Source of the DNA: Trichopria drosophilae
Taxonomy: Eukaryota; Arthropoda; Insecta; Hymenoptera; Diapriidae
NCBI GenBank assembly: GCA_030407085.1
Contig: CM059586.1
Span: 100,267,501-100,331,500, forward strand
Length of the DNA: 64,000 nucleotides
Reading direction: 5' to 3'
The position numbers and the translations under genes are program-made. Shown here one piece after another: positions 1 through 12,594 of this stretch. Position 1 is the first letter of the stretch. Every line of letters starts with the position of its first letter. The notes beneath the pieces were generated by a model. That model did no database searches. It was given only the letters and a program-made list of their open reading frames with translations, and had not been told where the DNA came from.

Positions 1-650
1 CATGTTACACAAAGGGATTAATTTTGTAGGTCACTTGAAGGTCAAATCAGTTTGACCCTCCGAATACTTATTAAACACATTTAGAATTCAATCATTAATT
101 ATATTTTCAGAATATGTACATTTTTAAATTTCTGGTTTTTCAAATGCCTGGGTTTTGAACGTCTGTTTGTTGAAATATCAGGTTTTTGAAATGTTCGTTT
201 TGTGTTTTTTCGGGGTTTTGAGGTGCACCCAGATATTTTGCTCAAAAGTTTCTCAGGTGGGTACTCGGATGCTGCTCAAAACTGGCACTTCGGAATGTCA
301 TCATAATCGATGAAAATGGTCCATTAAACTTAATGCCATAATTCACAAGAAACAAAATGGTGTGTTAAATGCAGTAAATCTGTGAAAAAATGCAACCAAT
401 TCACATGAAACTCTTCACTCGAGGGTTTTTGGGGTCACTAAATATGAATAGGATATTGGATTTCTATAATTCAAAATAGTAGATCCAATATAACCGTTGA
501 TATTTTGAAAATCGATCGAATGGGCTTGACGTTAATTACTCTCGATTTTTAGAAGGTCAGAGTCTGAACCTGTTAATAATCATCAGTTTCGTAATTTGCT
601 ACATTTCTTACCAACATTGCATACATCAATAATACATGAAATTTCGTAAC
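1..650. repeat. Dispersed repeat sharing a block with 59.6-60.0 kb
   Basis: No gene is visible. Around 404-450 a GAAACT...CACTCGAGGGTTTTTGGGGTC block is the reverse complement of the 'GACCCCAAAAAC...GAGTACC...GTTTCAT' units at 59.57-59.96 kb. A related stretch with TTTTTCGGGGTTTTGAGG and GGGTACTCGG lies at about 210-270. The shared blocks are seen directly; that they are one dispersed repeat family is inference. Its type (satellite-like or transposon-derived) is not clear. Confidence 0.5.
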
Positions 651-2000
651 ATATTTTAGAATGCACGTATACATAAAAATAATATTGTTGCTTTGTAAAG
701 GAACAATGTCAAAAGACTACACTTGACGGACGCTATCACATTTTGAGTTGGGAATGTGTTGTCGTATTAGTTCCCTTACCAAAGATTAGTTGTCAACTTA
801 TCACGCATCATTACGACTAAACTCATGTTTCATTCATGAAATATATGCACTGTTAGAAAATAGTGCAAGAAATTTATTAAAAATGTAATGGAAGCAATTC
901 TCTAAATCACTTGGAGGAAAATTTTCACACCAAACCTGGAGCATGGTGCTCACTCTAAAAACAGTGAAAGACATCTGCGAAAGAGTAAGATCAGTCACTG
1001 CAAATGAAAGAGTAAAGAAAATCACTCAAAATTTTGGATTGAAATTTCATTCTTCGAATGGAGTGAAAATTTACTCCGTGTGGAATTAAAGTTCGCTTCA
1101 AAGAGAGTGAGATTTTATAATTACTGAAGTGCTATTTTTTGCAAAAATAGATCTTTATATGCACTGAAATTTTTAAGAAGAATGATTTAATTTTGCCTAT
1201 TGCTAATGTTTCTTCCGGAAATTTCAATAGCAGTAGTTGTCACAAGTAAACGGCTTCACGTTGACCCAAACTTTATACAAATTCTATACATTTATTCGTC
1301 ATTGTTACACGGAAAAAATCAGGACTAGAATTTGCCAAACTTACAATTAGTTATGTAAAATTTACTGAGTCTCATTTAAACGAAAAATTTATTGAAAAAT
1401 ATAAATAAATAGTACTCTAGCTTTTAAGTAATAAGTTTTTAAGTGGCGTTTAATCACAGATTAACTAAAAACTAGGCGAGATATTCTATAACAGCACTCG
1501 CAAGAAAATTAACACCAGTTATATTAATTATAAACATTATCTGAATTTGTTTACTTGGAAAAGATTTTACATCATTGAGGTTAATCAAGCATTTGAAAGA
1601 TAAATTCCAGATAAACTGCAGAACATTAGGATTGTTCTATAAATTATTTGTATTAACAACGGTTACTCAACTTTTTCGATAAATTTTACATAAGTTCTGG
1701 GCAGAATCTATTAATTATTTTCTTCTGCGTACTATTGGTGTTACTAGAGCTAATATTTCGATTGATCTCTATATTGAAAAAATTCACTCTAAAGAAAGAG
1801 TGGAAATCCACTCCATACAGAGTGACTCACCTTTAACTTTGGATTGGAGTGAAGTATCACTCTTTAAGAGTTTCTCCAAGGAATTTAGAGAGAAATTGTA
1901 AATGAAAAATATTCATGATAATCTCTATGTAGCAGTATAAATATTAATGCGTCTGTTCCAAACTTTTTTCTGCTACATTGCATGAAATTTATTGCACAGT
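651..2000. other. AT-rich non-coding DNA with two CACTCT-rich blocks
   Basis: No supported gene. Two blocks (about 949-1110 and 1788-1880) contain repeated CACTCT/AGAGTG and GGAGTG/CACTCC motifs arranged as short inverted repeats. They resemble each other loosely, and also the CACTCTAAA termini of the MITE at 29605-29805. They may be two separate decayed MITEs or the two ends of one; the sequence does not decide this. Confidence 0.35.
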
Positions 2001-2005
2001 AGAAG

Positions 2006-2135
2006 AATTGTATTGAACTGCATAAAAATGTATTTAATGAAGTTACCTACAATTTGTTCCGATTATTTGAAATTGTATTGAACTGCATAAAAATGTATTT
2101 AATGCAGTTACCTAAAATTTGTTCCGATTATATCA
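2006..2135. repeat. 65-bp tandem duplication
   Basis: Two head-to-tail copies, 2006-2070 and 2071-2135, each start with AATTGTATTGAACTGCATAA and contain GTTCCGATTAT. They differ at only a few positions, so this is a recent local duplication in non-coding DNA. No function is suggested. Confidence 0.85.
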
Positions 2136-3002
2136 CATTTCATATAATCCATGATGGCTAAATTTCAGTGAAGTGTTATAATTTTCATGAATGAACATGC
2201 TTGAAATTCGGTTCCGTTATAACATATTATATTTCAAGAACGGTAGGCATATTTTAATGAATACATGAAATTTGTTTCCATTGAATAACATTGCATATAA
2301 TGCATGATAAAGTAATATCTGTCTCTTATTTCGAGGTTCCAGCACTTGCGAGAAAGCACTGTCGGTAACTCACCATGACTTATCGACATTAATTTCGTTT
2401 TGGGACAGTAATTCATATAAATGGAATTTATTACATTCACTTTTTGGCAAGTATTGAAATTTTAGATAGTCTGTACGTACTCTCTGGAATAAGTGAAACA
2501 TGTAATATTGAATCTTTTTACGTTAAACTATATGCAAGGGAACGTTACATTTAAAAAATGTATTATAAAAAAATTGATGTGCCTTTGCACTAAATGGCCT
2601 ACAAAAATAAATCGAAATTTTGAGATACATAAATGTAACGTAGTGAATAATTGAGGCGCCGTATCGAACAATTGGACTAGTGGGATTTTAGTTGGCCTGT
2701 GGATTTATTTGGCGGTAATTGGTCCATTTCTCAAAATTTTGAACTGAAATTTGAAGTAAATTCTTCTCATAGCATTCTGAGGATAATAATACAAACGAAA
2801 AAATATTTTAAAAATATATAACATTACTTTATAATATTAATGTAATATAATATAATATTAACTTACAGCAAAGGTATTTAAAAAATGAAAATCGAAGGAA
2901 GCGTAAGAAAACTTTTGTCGACTAATGGGTGTATGAGTTGTTTTGGGACAACTAGGGCAGAGGGGGTAGTTTTTGGTTGCGAGATTAATATGATAAAAAC
3001 AT

Positions 3003-3138
3003 CTTAAATTTATAAAAATTCCTTAAATTTATAAAAATTCCTTAAATTTATAAAAATTCCTTAAATTTATAAAAATTCCTTAAATTTATAAAAATTCCTT
3101 AAATTTATAAAAATTCCTTAAATTTAATAAAAATTTCG
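3003..3138. repeat. 19-bp minisatellite, six identical copies plus a decayed one
   Basis: The unit CTTAAATTTATAAAAATTC repeats with exact 19-bp periodicity at 3003, 3022, 3041, 3060, 3079 and 3098. A seventh copy from 3117 carries an insertion (AATTTAATAAA). The near-perfect identity points to recent expansion and makes copy number likely to vary between individuals. Confidence 0.9.
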
Positions 3139-3477
3139 TGCACTCAATTAAAATTTATTAAATTTAATAACACACATGAAAAATGTTTTTTGAACTTTAA
3201 TGAACCACTTTTTCGTAACATTTATGAAATTTGCTTCCTACTTTTTTCTGAAAATTTCATAAAATTTCTTTTACAGTGTACATCCGATTTCTTTCCTTGA
3301 GATATCCTCTTTTTGAATGTCGAAAATCGCACAAGAAACGCGTAATCAGCGTCGTTGATTAAGGACAGGTAATCTTTTTTTTACGATTTTTCTTTGAAAA
3401 AAACTTTAAACATGTTTTTTCAAAACAACGTTTTCTGATGTGTTAATGATGGAACTACTCGAGCGATCCTTGTGAAA

Positions 3478-3640
3478 TTTTTACATATTCTGTACTACTA
3501 CAGCTACAGTGCATATATCGAGCTTCTTCTGTTGACAAAAACAGTAAAAAAAACGTGTTTTTTTTTCGAAAAGTGTCCGCCATTTTGTCAATTTTCAAAA
3601 CACTAAAAATCACTCGATATGCGCTGTAGCTAATTAACAT
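3478..3640. repeat. Inverted repeat in a decayed element
   Basis: The left arm (about 3496-3522, CAGCTACAGTGCATATATCGA) and right arm (about 3612-3633, TCGATATGCGCTGTAGCT) are imperfect reverse complements around an A/T-rich spacer. The unit lies just upstream of the hammerhead-like motif at 3852 and may belong to the same dead element. Confidence 0.4.
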
Positions 3641-3851
3641 ACTGAATCTAACGCCGTTTAATTGTTCTGTTTTAGACCATCCAGCCTAGAGATTTCATCA
3701 ACAGCGCGGACACACCTTTTTTTAGGACTTTTTTTGAACTTTCATTTTGATGTATGAAATTAGTATAAATTTCATTTAGTCATGAACCGTTTTTCTCAAT
3801 CAGCATACATTTATTGTGTTTTATGACCTATATCTATTTAAATTTATGCCC

Positions 3852-3879
3852 CTGAAGAGGACCAACAAAAGGTCGAAAC
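3852..3879 (+). ncRNA. Hammerhead-ribozyme-like core (probably degenerate)
   Basis: CTGAAGA (3852-3858) fits the conserved CUGANGA box. It is followed by GGACC, a short loop, GGTC (a stem II candidate) and then GAAAC (3875-3879), the order seen in hammerhead ribozymes. Such motifs are known in Penelope-like and other retroelements. I could not find a convincing stem I or stem III partner with a cleavage triplet on either side, so this copy is probably a decayed retroelement end. The AT-rich tail after it (AATAACAATAAATATATA) fits a 3' terminus. Confidence 0.3.
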
Positions 3880-3946
3880 GTTGGGCTTGATTATGATATA
3901 TTCGGAATTATAATGGCCATAAATAACAATAAATATATATTGATTC

Positions 3947-4400
3947 ATGTATGAAACTTACGAATTTGAAAAAAAAAAATTCATTTTGTTTTTCGATAGT
4001 GTATTAATACAATGTAATAACTTTTATGTCAATATTTTGAAAAACTGTCTTTTATTGAAAGTTCTAATTAGGGTAGACTTCTTAAGGTTTAAGAAAATTC
4101 TGTTGTTATTAGGTCTACCAATCGCCGCTCTCTTTAAATACTTTCAAACACAATATGTTGACAAAAATCCAGAACGACTCCAACTTTGAATCCGTATGAA
4201 TTGCTCACTGGTGCCTGTGGGTATACATAACAGTCAGTTGACTTCATATGCATGAATCTAGTTCCCCGAGGAAATCGGTGCAGTCGCCTTATTACCTACG
4301 TATAGTAAGCAACAACTTTCTATTTTGAACGTTAATACGAATCATTATAAGATCAACCTCATACGATAATTGTCCAACAAGAAAATCAGCGCTCCCCAAA
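3947..4400. other. AT-rich spacer upstream of the GC island
   Basis: An 80-codon open frame at 3947-4189 (+) begins in a poly-A-rich stretch. It has no recognisable domain and typical intergenic composition, so I treat it as a chance frame. Nothing else is seen. Confidence 0.4.
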
Positions 4401-4689
4401 ACGAGTGGAAATCGAATGAATTCTTTTCCGAAAAAAAAGGATGAAAGACGATGGCCGTTCAATCAGAATAAACCGCTAGACAAAAAGCCCGGAAAGAAGA
4501 CAAATTAGACGCAAAAGTTCGCTTATCAGAGATAAAAACTCCCTCGGTGGAAAGCTCTGATGTTGCGAGACGAAACAAAAAGATGCGCTTTGATCCGAAA
4601 AATTCCCGAGAAGGAAAATCGGGAAAATGCGAAGCCAGAAAGAACGGATAAATTCGCGTAAAAGGGTGGAAGAGAAAAATCATCAACCG

Positions 4690-4967
4690 GTACGGAGGTT
4701 GGCACCGTGTGTCTGGGGTAATGCAGGGGGGGTTGACGGAAGCGGAAGTTGGGGGGGTCTGGGGGGTTGGTGCAAGCTGCTCAGGGAAGGATAAAAAGGC
4801 GCGCTTCTAAGAAATGCATCTTTCGCCTCCCTCGGGGTGGCCGCTCTCTCGCGGAAAGGAGAGCCTGCGCATTGGCTCGTCGTTTTAACGTCTTTTCGAC
4901 GTCGACGCAACCACCCTGGCGCAGCGGTAGCGGCTCAGTGCTCGACGAACAGCGCTGCGACGGGACC
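4690..4967 (+). promoter_or_regulatory. GC-rich, CpG-rich promoter region with TATA-like box
   Basis: This is the only strongly GC-rich stretch in the window outside the retrotransposon. G-runs occur at 4725-4765. GGATAAAAAGG (TATA-like, about 4789-4799) is followed by dense CpG sequence. A start about 30 bp downstream, near 4820, would give a leader of about 150 nt to the ATG at 4968. TCAGTG at 4935-4940 resembles the arthropod initiator and could be an alternative start. Composition and elements are seen; promoter activity is inferred. Confidence 0.45.
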
Positions 4968-5006
4968 ATGCCGCCGCACCCTGCACCACCGCCAACCCGA
5001 TTCCAG
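4968..5006 (+). CDS. Candidate first coding exon of an unidentified host gene (partial)
   Basis: An ATG in favourable context (GGGACCATGC) opens a 13-codon frame, MPPHPAPPPTRFQ, that runs into CCAG|GTACGAG, a good 5' splice donor (GT at 5007-5008). It would end in phase 0. The peptide is proline-rich and matches nothing I recognise. No downstream exon could be assigned, so the first intron would be long, or the gene continues beyond the window. Longer frames cross this island in other phases and strands, as expected where stop codons are rare. The exon may equally be part of a non-coding leader. Confidence 0.3.
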
Positions 5007-5360
5007 GTACGAGGCCGATTCGCGATTGTCTTTTTTTTTTTAACATTTCACGCGAACGCGCACTGAGATTTCGCGCAACCCATTGTTCTAGTGAAGTTTT
5101 CTCGGGTCTCCAAAAAAAAATCTGAGTGACGAGGAGACAAAAACCGCGAATGTACCCCACGAAAAAAATTCTGGTTTTTGAAACAAAAGTTTCGGGTACG
5201 AACTTGGTGTTGTTCTACCGCAGGACCGCGGTTTCATGTGACGGAAATGAGATTAAACCGGAAGTGCATAGGCTCGTGCGATGCGGTTGTTGGTGGCCAC
5301 GTGAATGACGACGGTGGATTTTTGACGGCCGTTCGGCCGGGTTTCGCTAAATTGGGTTTA
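5007..5360. other. 3' flank of the GC island, candidate start of intron 1
   Basis: GC content falls gradually from the donor at 5007 to about 5360, with poly-T (5029-5041) and poly-A runs. Short overlapping open frames on both strands reflect composition and show no family signature. Confidence 0.35.
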
Positions 5361-5786
5361 TAGGCTTGTTTGTGCTTTGGTGACGATTATTTGATATCGT
5401 AGGATCTTCAGTGATTAATTCAGTTAATAGCTTATTTCGGATATTTAAAACAAAAGGTGGCTGGTAAGGAATTTGACATTTTTATTGAGAGCAAAGACGA
5501 CGATTTTTACTCAATAACTTCAACAAACTTTCTTTACGGAACTTTTTAAACCGATATGTCAAGTGACTGGCATGGAATTTCATCAGAGTTTTGTAATGAA
5601 ACAGTTTATGGATCACGTGGTCTTTTGAAAAATTTCCTAAAAAATAATGCTTTTCTTTGAGGATCTCATTTATTTTTTTACATGTTCTTTCATGAAATTG
5701 AAATTATGTGTCACGAAACGTAAATTGGAAATGTTGGAATAGCTTTAAAACGTCATGATAAAAATAAAAAGATGGGAGTCCTTTTC
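5361..5786. other. AT-rich non-coding DNA
   Basis: Nothing recognisable. Confidence 0.5.
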
Positions 5787-5937
5787 GAGTTCAAATCAAG
5801 TTCAAATGTGAATTGAGTTCAAATCAAGTTCAAATCAAGTTCAACTGGGAATTGAGTTCAAATCAAGTTCAAATATGAATTGAGTTCAAATCAAGTTCAA
5901 ATGTCAATTGAGTTCAAATTATGTCCAAATATTAATT
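5787..5937. repeat. 28-bp minisatellite built on an 11-bp sub-repeat
   Basis: Units start with GAGTTCAAATCAAGTTCAAA and end in GAATT or CAATT, at 5787, 5815, 5854, 5882 and 5910. The second unit is 39 bp long because one 11-bp TTCAAATCAAG block is duplicated. The last unit is diverged. The nested periodicity (11 within 28) indicates growth by slippage or unequal exchange. Confidence 0.85.
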
Positions 5938-8900
5938 GTGTTCCAATCATGATTCACCTAGTGAAATTATGTAGTAGATGATCTATCCAGATTATATGAA
6001 AAATGTAATAAAAGTTTGTTTATATTATGATTTTGTTATCCATTAAAAGACATTGCTAAATACTTGTAGGAAAAGAATATTGTCACACAATCTCACAAAG
6101 ATAACTGAATTGCTGATATTCAGATATACTTAGTAGGAAGTTTTTTTAAACCACAATATTAGCAAATGTTTAAAAAAATCACATACAAGTAATGTCATTT
6201 CTAGTCACATTATTTGCAATGTATTTAGAATATTTTTCAACGTCGCATAGACAAATAGTTTTATTTATTGTATTATGATTTGAAAAAAAACGTAATGTAA
6301 TAAAACATTACAAAAATTAATGGAGAAAAGGGGACGACAGCATACTACCCAGAGACATTTCATTATTATTAAATTCTGAAAGAAAGAAAACAGAAACAAA
6401 ATGATAATCAAACAGCATTACAACTAGACCATTTCTTTTCTAATCACTTTGAGTGTACTCCAATCGATATCTTAATTAAGTCAAGTTATCAACAATAAAC
6501 AATTTAGATCATAAACCATCTCATGTTAAAACATAAGAAGTATTGAATGACAGCTACGAATGAACTGGGGATACCCTAATTTATAATTTAGTCCTTTAAA
6601 TTATTTATAATTAATTTTCTAAGGATTCGATTAAGTCGCCTAGTCACGAATGCATAGACTTGGGTATGAATAACTTATGAAAGTGACATGAAATTGATGA
6701 AACATCAAAACTTCTTAAGACATTTCTATTAAGAATAAGTAATATACATTACAGGAGTAAAAAGTAACGAAGGTAACTTTATTTAGACATGTGGTATATT
6801 TATCAGTAAAAAACGTCTAAAAAAATATTGAAGAAGTGGGTGTGTGCGACTGAAAAGATTTTTATAGTTACTCGCATTACTTCTAGAAGACTAAACATGA
6901 CAAAGGGAAAAAAAGTCGACTTCTTTCAACGAAATCAATATACGCTATAAGTATTTTGCAATGAACAAAATGACACCAAAAAAATTAACGTCAATTAAAA
7001 ATCAGAAAACTTAAATTTATCGAAGTGTGAAATTCGCCAATTATTTAATTTCTGCCAGAAATAATAAAAGTTTAATTATTTGATTTATGTGAGATTTAAA
7101 ATGCTTAATGCTGTAAATTGAATACTTAAGGAAGTAATTCAAAACTTTAATTAAAAGTTAAAATCTGTAAACTAAAACTTCAATTGAAATGTCAGTTTCC
7201 TTACAAAGCCTTAAAGATACGACAGATGTGCGTGATTTTTCGTGATGATTATATACAGATAGATTTTAAATGGAATTTGCAATTAAATGTCCATTATTCA
7301 GCCTCACTGGCATTAATTTACGATTAAACTTTTTATCTTGAAATATCAGAAATACGTTTTTTTAAATTACGGAGCATATGAAAGTGTATATGAATATTTG
7401 TATGTAGGAAAAAATTTAAATAGATTATAGGATTCGTCGCCTGGAAAGGGTTTGTATACCTTTGATATCATTAAATATTATATTAATTAATAATCAATAC
7501 CACTGTTTTAGTTAGACTTGAATATTAACATTCAAGTTTATTTTAGAGTCGTGTTTACAATTTAACCACTCTAGAAATTTGAATGGATTAAATTTATCAA
7601 GATGAAGTAGTCACTAGTTAATCACGATGAAAACTAAAATGTACTAAGGTACTTATGAATTAGTTAAATGCTCATTCATGCAAATAACTAATTTGTTTTA
7701 GTAACACTTACATAAATCCGATCTACGTAGAAATTAAACGTAATGCTTAGAAATTAGCAAAAAAAATTATTTTTCTTATAATTTAGTAAAAATTAAGTGA
7801 CGTTTCAACCCATATTTTTAATAGTTAGTGATTACATTTCTGTTATATATATAGTTTTATACTTTTATTAGGCTGCTAAGTCTACAACAATAAAATGAAT
7901 TAAATGTCAATCAATGCTGAATAAAGTAAATGCAATCTGAACTCTTAATAGTACGTCTTAAGATTTAGTAAACACAGTTTACTATGAGTAGCTTATGTGT
8001 AATGCTCCTCACGTAAATATTGCTAAAAAGCAAATGTGACAAGTTTAGCTTCATGTGTTGACATTGATGTTTAGTTCAGATTGACATAATTACAGCGTTA
8101 CTTTCAAGTTTACGTTTTTCAAAATAATGCAACGTTAAGATTATTTATTAATTAAGATAATAAACATTCGAACTTAGGTCTACTAAACTACCGTTGGTTA
8201 AATTTAACTTATTTGTATAGATAATATGCAATAATGAGTATTGTTATTTTAGATAAATTAGTAAACATCACTTTATTAATAATTCAATTGTGATTTGTAC
8301 TGGATTACTAAAACAACTGTCTTACTTAACTCAAGTGAACTAAGTAAACGTACGAGGGTATTTAATAAAGTAGTAGCACCCAATTACTACAGCGAATTAC
8401 TAAACAATTAATTTGACTAAATACAAGTTTTATAAAAGTAATAAAAGTTAACCAAGATACAACGTCTGTTTTAAAATGTTTGAACTGGTTTTGTACTAGA
8501 ATTTAGAAGAATTATGTATTCCAAACCTTATTACTTACCACAACAAAAATATTCATGTTTTACTTTGCAAATTGACATGAAAAATTGTCCTACAACGACG
8601 ATACAATAAATCAGTAAACATGATATCGCAATCTTTATCTTACTAAATGTCGACTACATATTAAAATGTTTCGTTTGTTTAATAATAAAATTACGGATTT
8701 TAACCTACACGACTAAACTGATACGTTGGTTTTACTATTTAAATAATAGCGTTGACTACATAATTTGTCGAGATCACTATTTGCATAGTAAAATTCACTA
8801 AACATGTCGACTATAATTTATCCTACTATCTAGTAGTTTCAACTATTTCATTCTTTTCGTGTACAAAGGTAACAATAAAGTTACTAGGGATACAGACATC

Positions 8901-11900
8901 ACCACATTTCGAAGTTCCTAAGTCCCTATGCAAGGAAATAAGATAACATTATTATCTCCGGTAACTTTAATGTTACCTGTATCGACATTAAATTTCTGAA
9001 GTCGTTTTCAATCTGCACTCCAGAAAAAAAGTAGTTGAAATGACCTTTTTTTTACTATGAATCATAGTGTGAAATGTGGACTAGGCATGGTAATAGTTAA
9101 AATAACTATTCGGAAATAGTAAATTTTAACTATTGTTTCTTGATTCAAAATGCTACTTCTCATAATAGACAAATAGACTCAACTATTTTGAAATAGAAAA
9201 TGACTACCTTCACTGAGAGAAATTGTATAACAAATTGTCATAAAAACTATGGAAGGAGTCAATATTTTCTTTTTAAAAATATTTGTAAACATATATATAT
9301 CATAGCATATGAAAAGTTTACTTTTCTCCCTTCGTTCTTTGTTTAAGATAAACAAGAAAATAAAGTGCGTCAGTCTTCACTATGGATTTATAGTAAATAC
9401 AAACTCTAACTACGAATAATAGTAAATACAAAGATTTACTACAAGACATAGTGTGAAATAAGGACCATACTAGATTATAGTTATTGTAACTATATTTGTC
9501 ATATTTATTTAAATCATTTTACATAGTTAATTTTTTTAACTATGAGTGGTGAGTTGGTATAAACAAAATTATAGTAAAATCGATTATGAAAGTGGAAAAT
9601 TTAACTACTTTTCTCAGTAATTTTAACTATGTTTTTCCAACTCTCTGATATAGTCAATTTAACTATGGATTTTTTTCTCAGTGTGGTTAATTTTACTAAA
9701 TAATTTATAAACCTCAATGGTCACGCTACCATAATCCGCTATAACAATACATTTTTAATGTTATAAATTAACATTATAATTGAGTAAAAGATTGCTTTGT
9801 CGAAAGATTGAACATAGCAGAATTTACTATTCTCTGCAAAATTTTATACAGAATCGAATTACTGAAAGGTACCGTGGAATTCCAGAATCGCTTCTTCTCA
9901 AGCGTTAAAAATATACGTCAAAACCTAGAGTGCAAAATTTAATTAAATGCGCGTGTAACGGCGTAAGTTTCCTTTCAAAGATACGAAAATAATTCGAAAC
10001 AGAAAAATGTTCGATAATCGATAATTTCACAGTTTAAATATTTGCTCAAGCTATAAATCACGAAGTACTGATATCCATTTTCAGATATTTCGCGAAAATA
10101 TAAAAAGTCAAATTTTATTGATTTCTAACCACATAATTAACTAGAAATTCACTCTTTGTGGAGTGAAAGCTATGCCAGTCTATTTATGTAATCGGTCCAT
10201 AATTTCGGATACTGAAAACTACGTTCGTATTTAATTATTCTTTTACAAAGAATTCGGTACGTTACTTTATGCTTTAAATAAAAGCTCAGGAAAATGGTAC
10301 ACACAAGTGCGATGCGAACACCTTGAATTAATTTAACACGACTTTGATAAAAACGCAGATACGCCGCTCTCTTTTGTTCTCGAATAAATTTCCTCGAGAT
10401 ATTTGCATGCATTAGGGAGATCGATAAACTAACATCAAATTTGATATAATGGAGTCGTTTTATAAATTTAATTGTTGAATTATTGAAAGAAAATTTGCAA
10501 CTTAATTTATTTTATGTTTGATTAAGCTCGCTTCAATGGGGTTATTAATTAAATTGAAAGAAATTCAATATGACAAATCAGAATCATAACGAAATAAAAT
10601 TAAAATATGCAATTAAAGCCGATTGATTTTATTAATAGACAATGAATGCAAACACCGATAAAAACGTTTAACGCTTTCAGTTGCCGTACTTGCGGTAATT
10701 AAAACTTTGTTACTTTTCCGACGTTAAAAAAGTGATCTAACCCAATTATTTCGCGGTGACATCGTGTATGTTCAGTTCAACCGTTCGTATTTAGTTAATA
10801 TTTAAAATAAAAATCATACAATTTAATTAAAAAATTTCACTTTTTCTAAAAGTTAAATTTTTTGTTTAATTTTCTTTTCTTGTTTATCTAAGAGAAGTTG
10901 TGATACATTAGCAAAAGTTACATAAAGGTTTTTTTATTGTTTTATTTAATGTATTTTAAAAACTTTATAAATACACATTATAAATATTTTTGTTTTGTTC
11001 AACTTCCTTCATGGTTTTGGTTTTGTTATTCCTTGCATTTCGTGCATCTGCTTTCCAACAATTTCCAACATCTTATTGTATTTTGCAAGGCATAAGAAAT
11101 GAGAAAAAAGTTAGTTTCTTTGCTTCATTTAAAAGAAAACTTTACCTCGTCCTTACCAATTATGACCTGTTACCAGCTAAATGAAATCGTTACTTTCCAT
11201 CTAATCGTAAAATGCAGCCCCTAGCATTTAAGTTGTTAAAATGTTATTGTTGCAATATTGTTCTCAAAACTACTGGCATTATCTGATACTATCCGCAACT
11301 TCTATTATAAACTCGAAATTAATCATAGCCTGATATTATACGCCTAATATTGAAGGTCGGCTAAGGCTTAAAATGATCGATTTTTGCGTCTGTTATGTAA
11401 TAAGTGATTAAATATTATCACAATCATAAACAAATAAATATGTAAATACAAGTTTTTGTACGAGCAGCATGATATCGGACAATCGTCTTATTGATTGAAA
11501 ATATTCATTAATGGTAAGCGATCAATAATTGCGTACCTTTATTGTAGTTCACACTTGTATAAATGCTCTAGGATAAGATAATGACATTATAAGACATGAC
11601 AGCAGGTCACGCGATCAATAAATACGTGATATATGATGATAAACAAAAATATTGCTATAACAAAAACAAAAATTCCTTGGTTTAAATAATTAAATGGTAT
11701 TCTTTCCTGGTTATCATAAACTCTCGTAATGAGTTTTGATGAACAAAAGCATAACCAAACTTATCCTTAACGTAATTGCTGCATAAATAATTTTTTTCCC
11801 AAAATCGCATTTTTAAAACAATTTCGAGTCTCATGTAATTAAAAAAAAACGTACCTCGTATATTTGAAATTAACACATAAATAGTATACTCGAGGATAAG

Positions 11901-12276
11901 TTTTTCTTAGTAATTTTACCATGCCAGATGGTAATTACGGGATACACGTGTAGAATAGAGAAAATGCCTTTATTTCTGGCAAACATTACTATTTTTAAAA
12001 TTTTTTACTTTCTGAATATTAAAATTCCGAAACAATTATAATTTTTATCAGAGAGAATGAAAATTTTTCTCATTCTGCAAATGTCTCCTAAAATTACCAT
12101 GTGATATTGTAAAATTTAAAGAAAATATTTCTCAATACAATAAAAAAAGTGAAGAGTATAATATTAACGAACTAATTCATTAGTAAAATCTACCAATTGA
12201 ACAGTTAAATATAACTAATTCACTATAGTAACAAGGTATTAAAAAATTACTAATTTGGTATCAGTAGAAATTAATT
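5938..12276. other. Long AT-rich non-coding stretch, remnants of TAGTTAAA-rich elements
   Basis: No gene is supported. Between about 6.7 and 8.9 kb TTAGTAAA-like words are frequent. Between about 9.0 and 9.7 kb TAGTTAAA/TTTAACTA words occur in both orientations near CAGAAAAAAAGTAG, CACTGAGAGAAA and TTTTTTCTCAGTG, which look like decayed MITE ends. The open frames at 10170-10412 (-) and 11682-11876 (-) have no domain and no codon bias. The stretch may be intronic if the exon at 4968 is real. Confidence 0.45.
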
Positions 12277-12496
12277 TGTACACCGAGAAAAAATTCAGTA
12301 ATATTGTCTAAATATGTGGATGCCAATTAGCTGCCAAATATTTAGTAATTTTAACTACATTTTAGATTTACAAAATGTGGAATCGATATCACGTTTCAAT
12401 TGGAAGGACTAAAACGTAGTTGCATCGACTAAATATTTAGATGCTAACCAACATCCACATATTTAGTTAATATTATAAAATATTTATCTCCGTACA
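12277..12496. mobile_element. Inverted-repeat MITE, about 220 bp
   Basis: Left arm 12296-12366 and right arm 12407-12473 are imperfect reverse complements over about 65 bp. They share CTAAATATGTGGATG, CTAAATATTTAGT-type words and ACTAC(A/G)TTTTAG. The outer ends are TGTACACCGAGAAAAAA and, inverted, TGTACGGAGATAAATA. TA dinucleotides at 12279-12280 and 12493-12494 could be target duplications, as in Tc1/mariner-type elements. No ORF; non-autonomous. Confidence 0.7.
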
Positions 12497-12594
12497 GTTT
12501 TTTACACTTTAATAATAATAATCGTTACTTGTTGTCTAATTGATTAGTCGTTGTCTGTTCATTCGTTAATTAGTAGTTCCTCATACAGCACATA

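Noticed and set aside
4683..5160. Several 60-105-codon frames on both strands of the GC island
   Set aside because: GC-rich DNA has few stop codons. The frames overlap each other and encode low-complexity R/P/S-rich peptides. Only the short ATG-to-donor frame at 4968 fits gene structure.
11011..11184. 57-residue frame starting MVLVLLFLAFRASAFQQF, signal-peptide-like
   Set aside because: The hydrophobic start comes from a GTTTTG-rich stretch in AT-rich DNA. The rest has no cysteine pattern or family match, and there is no promoter or splice evidence.
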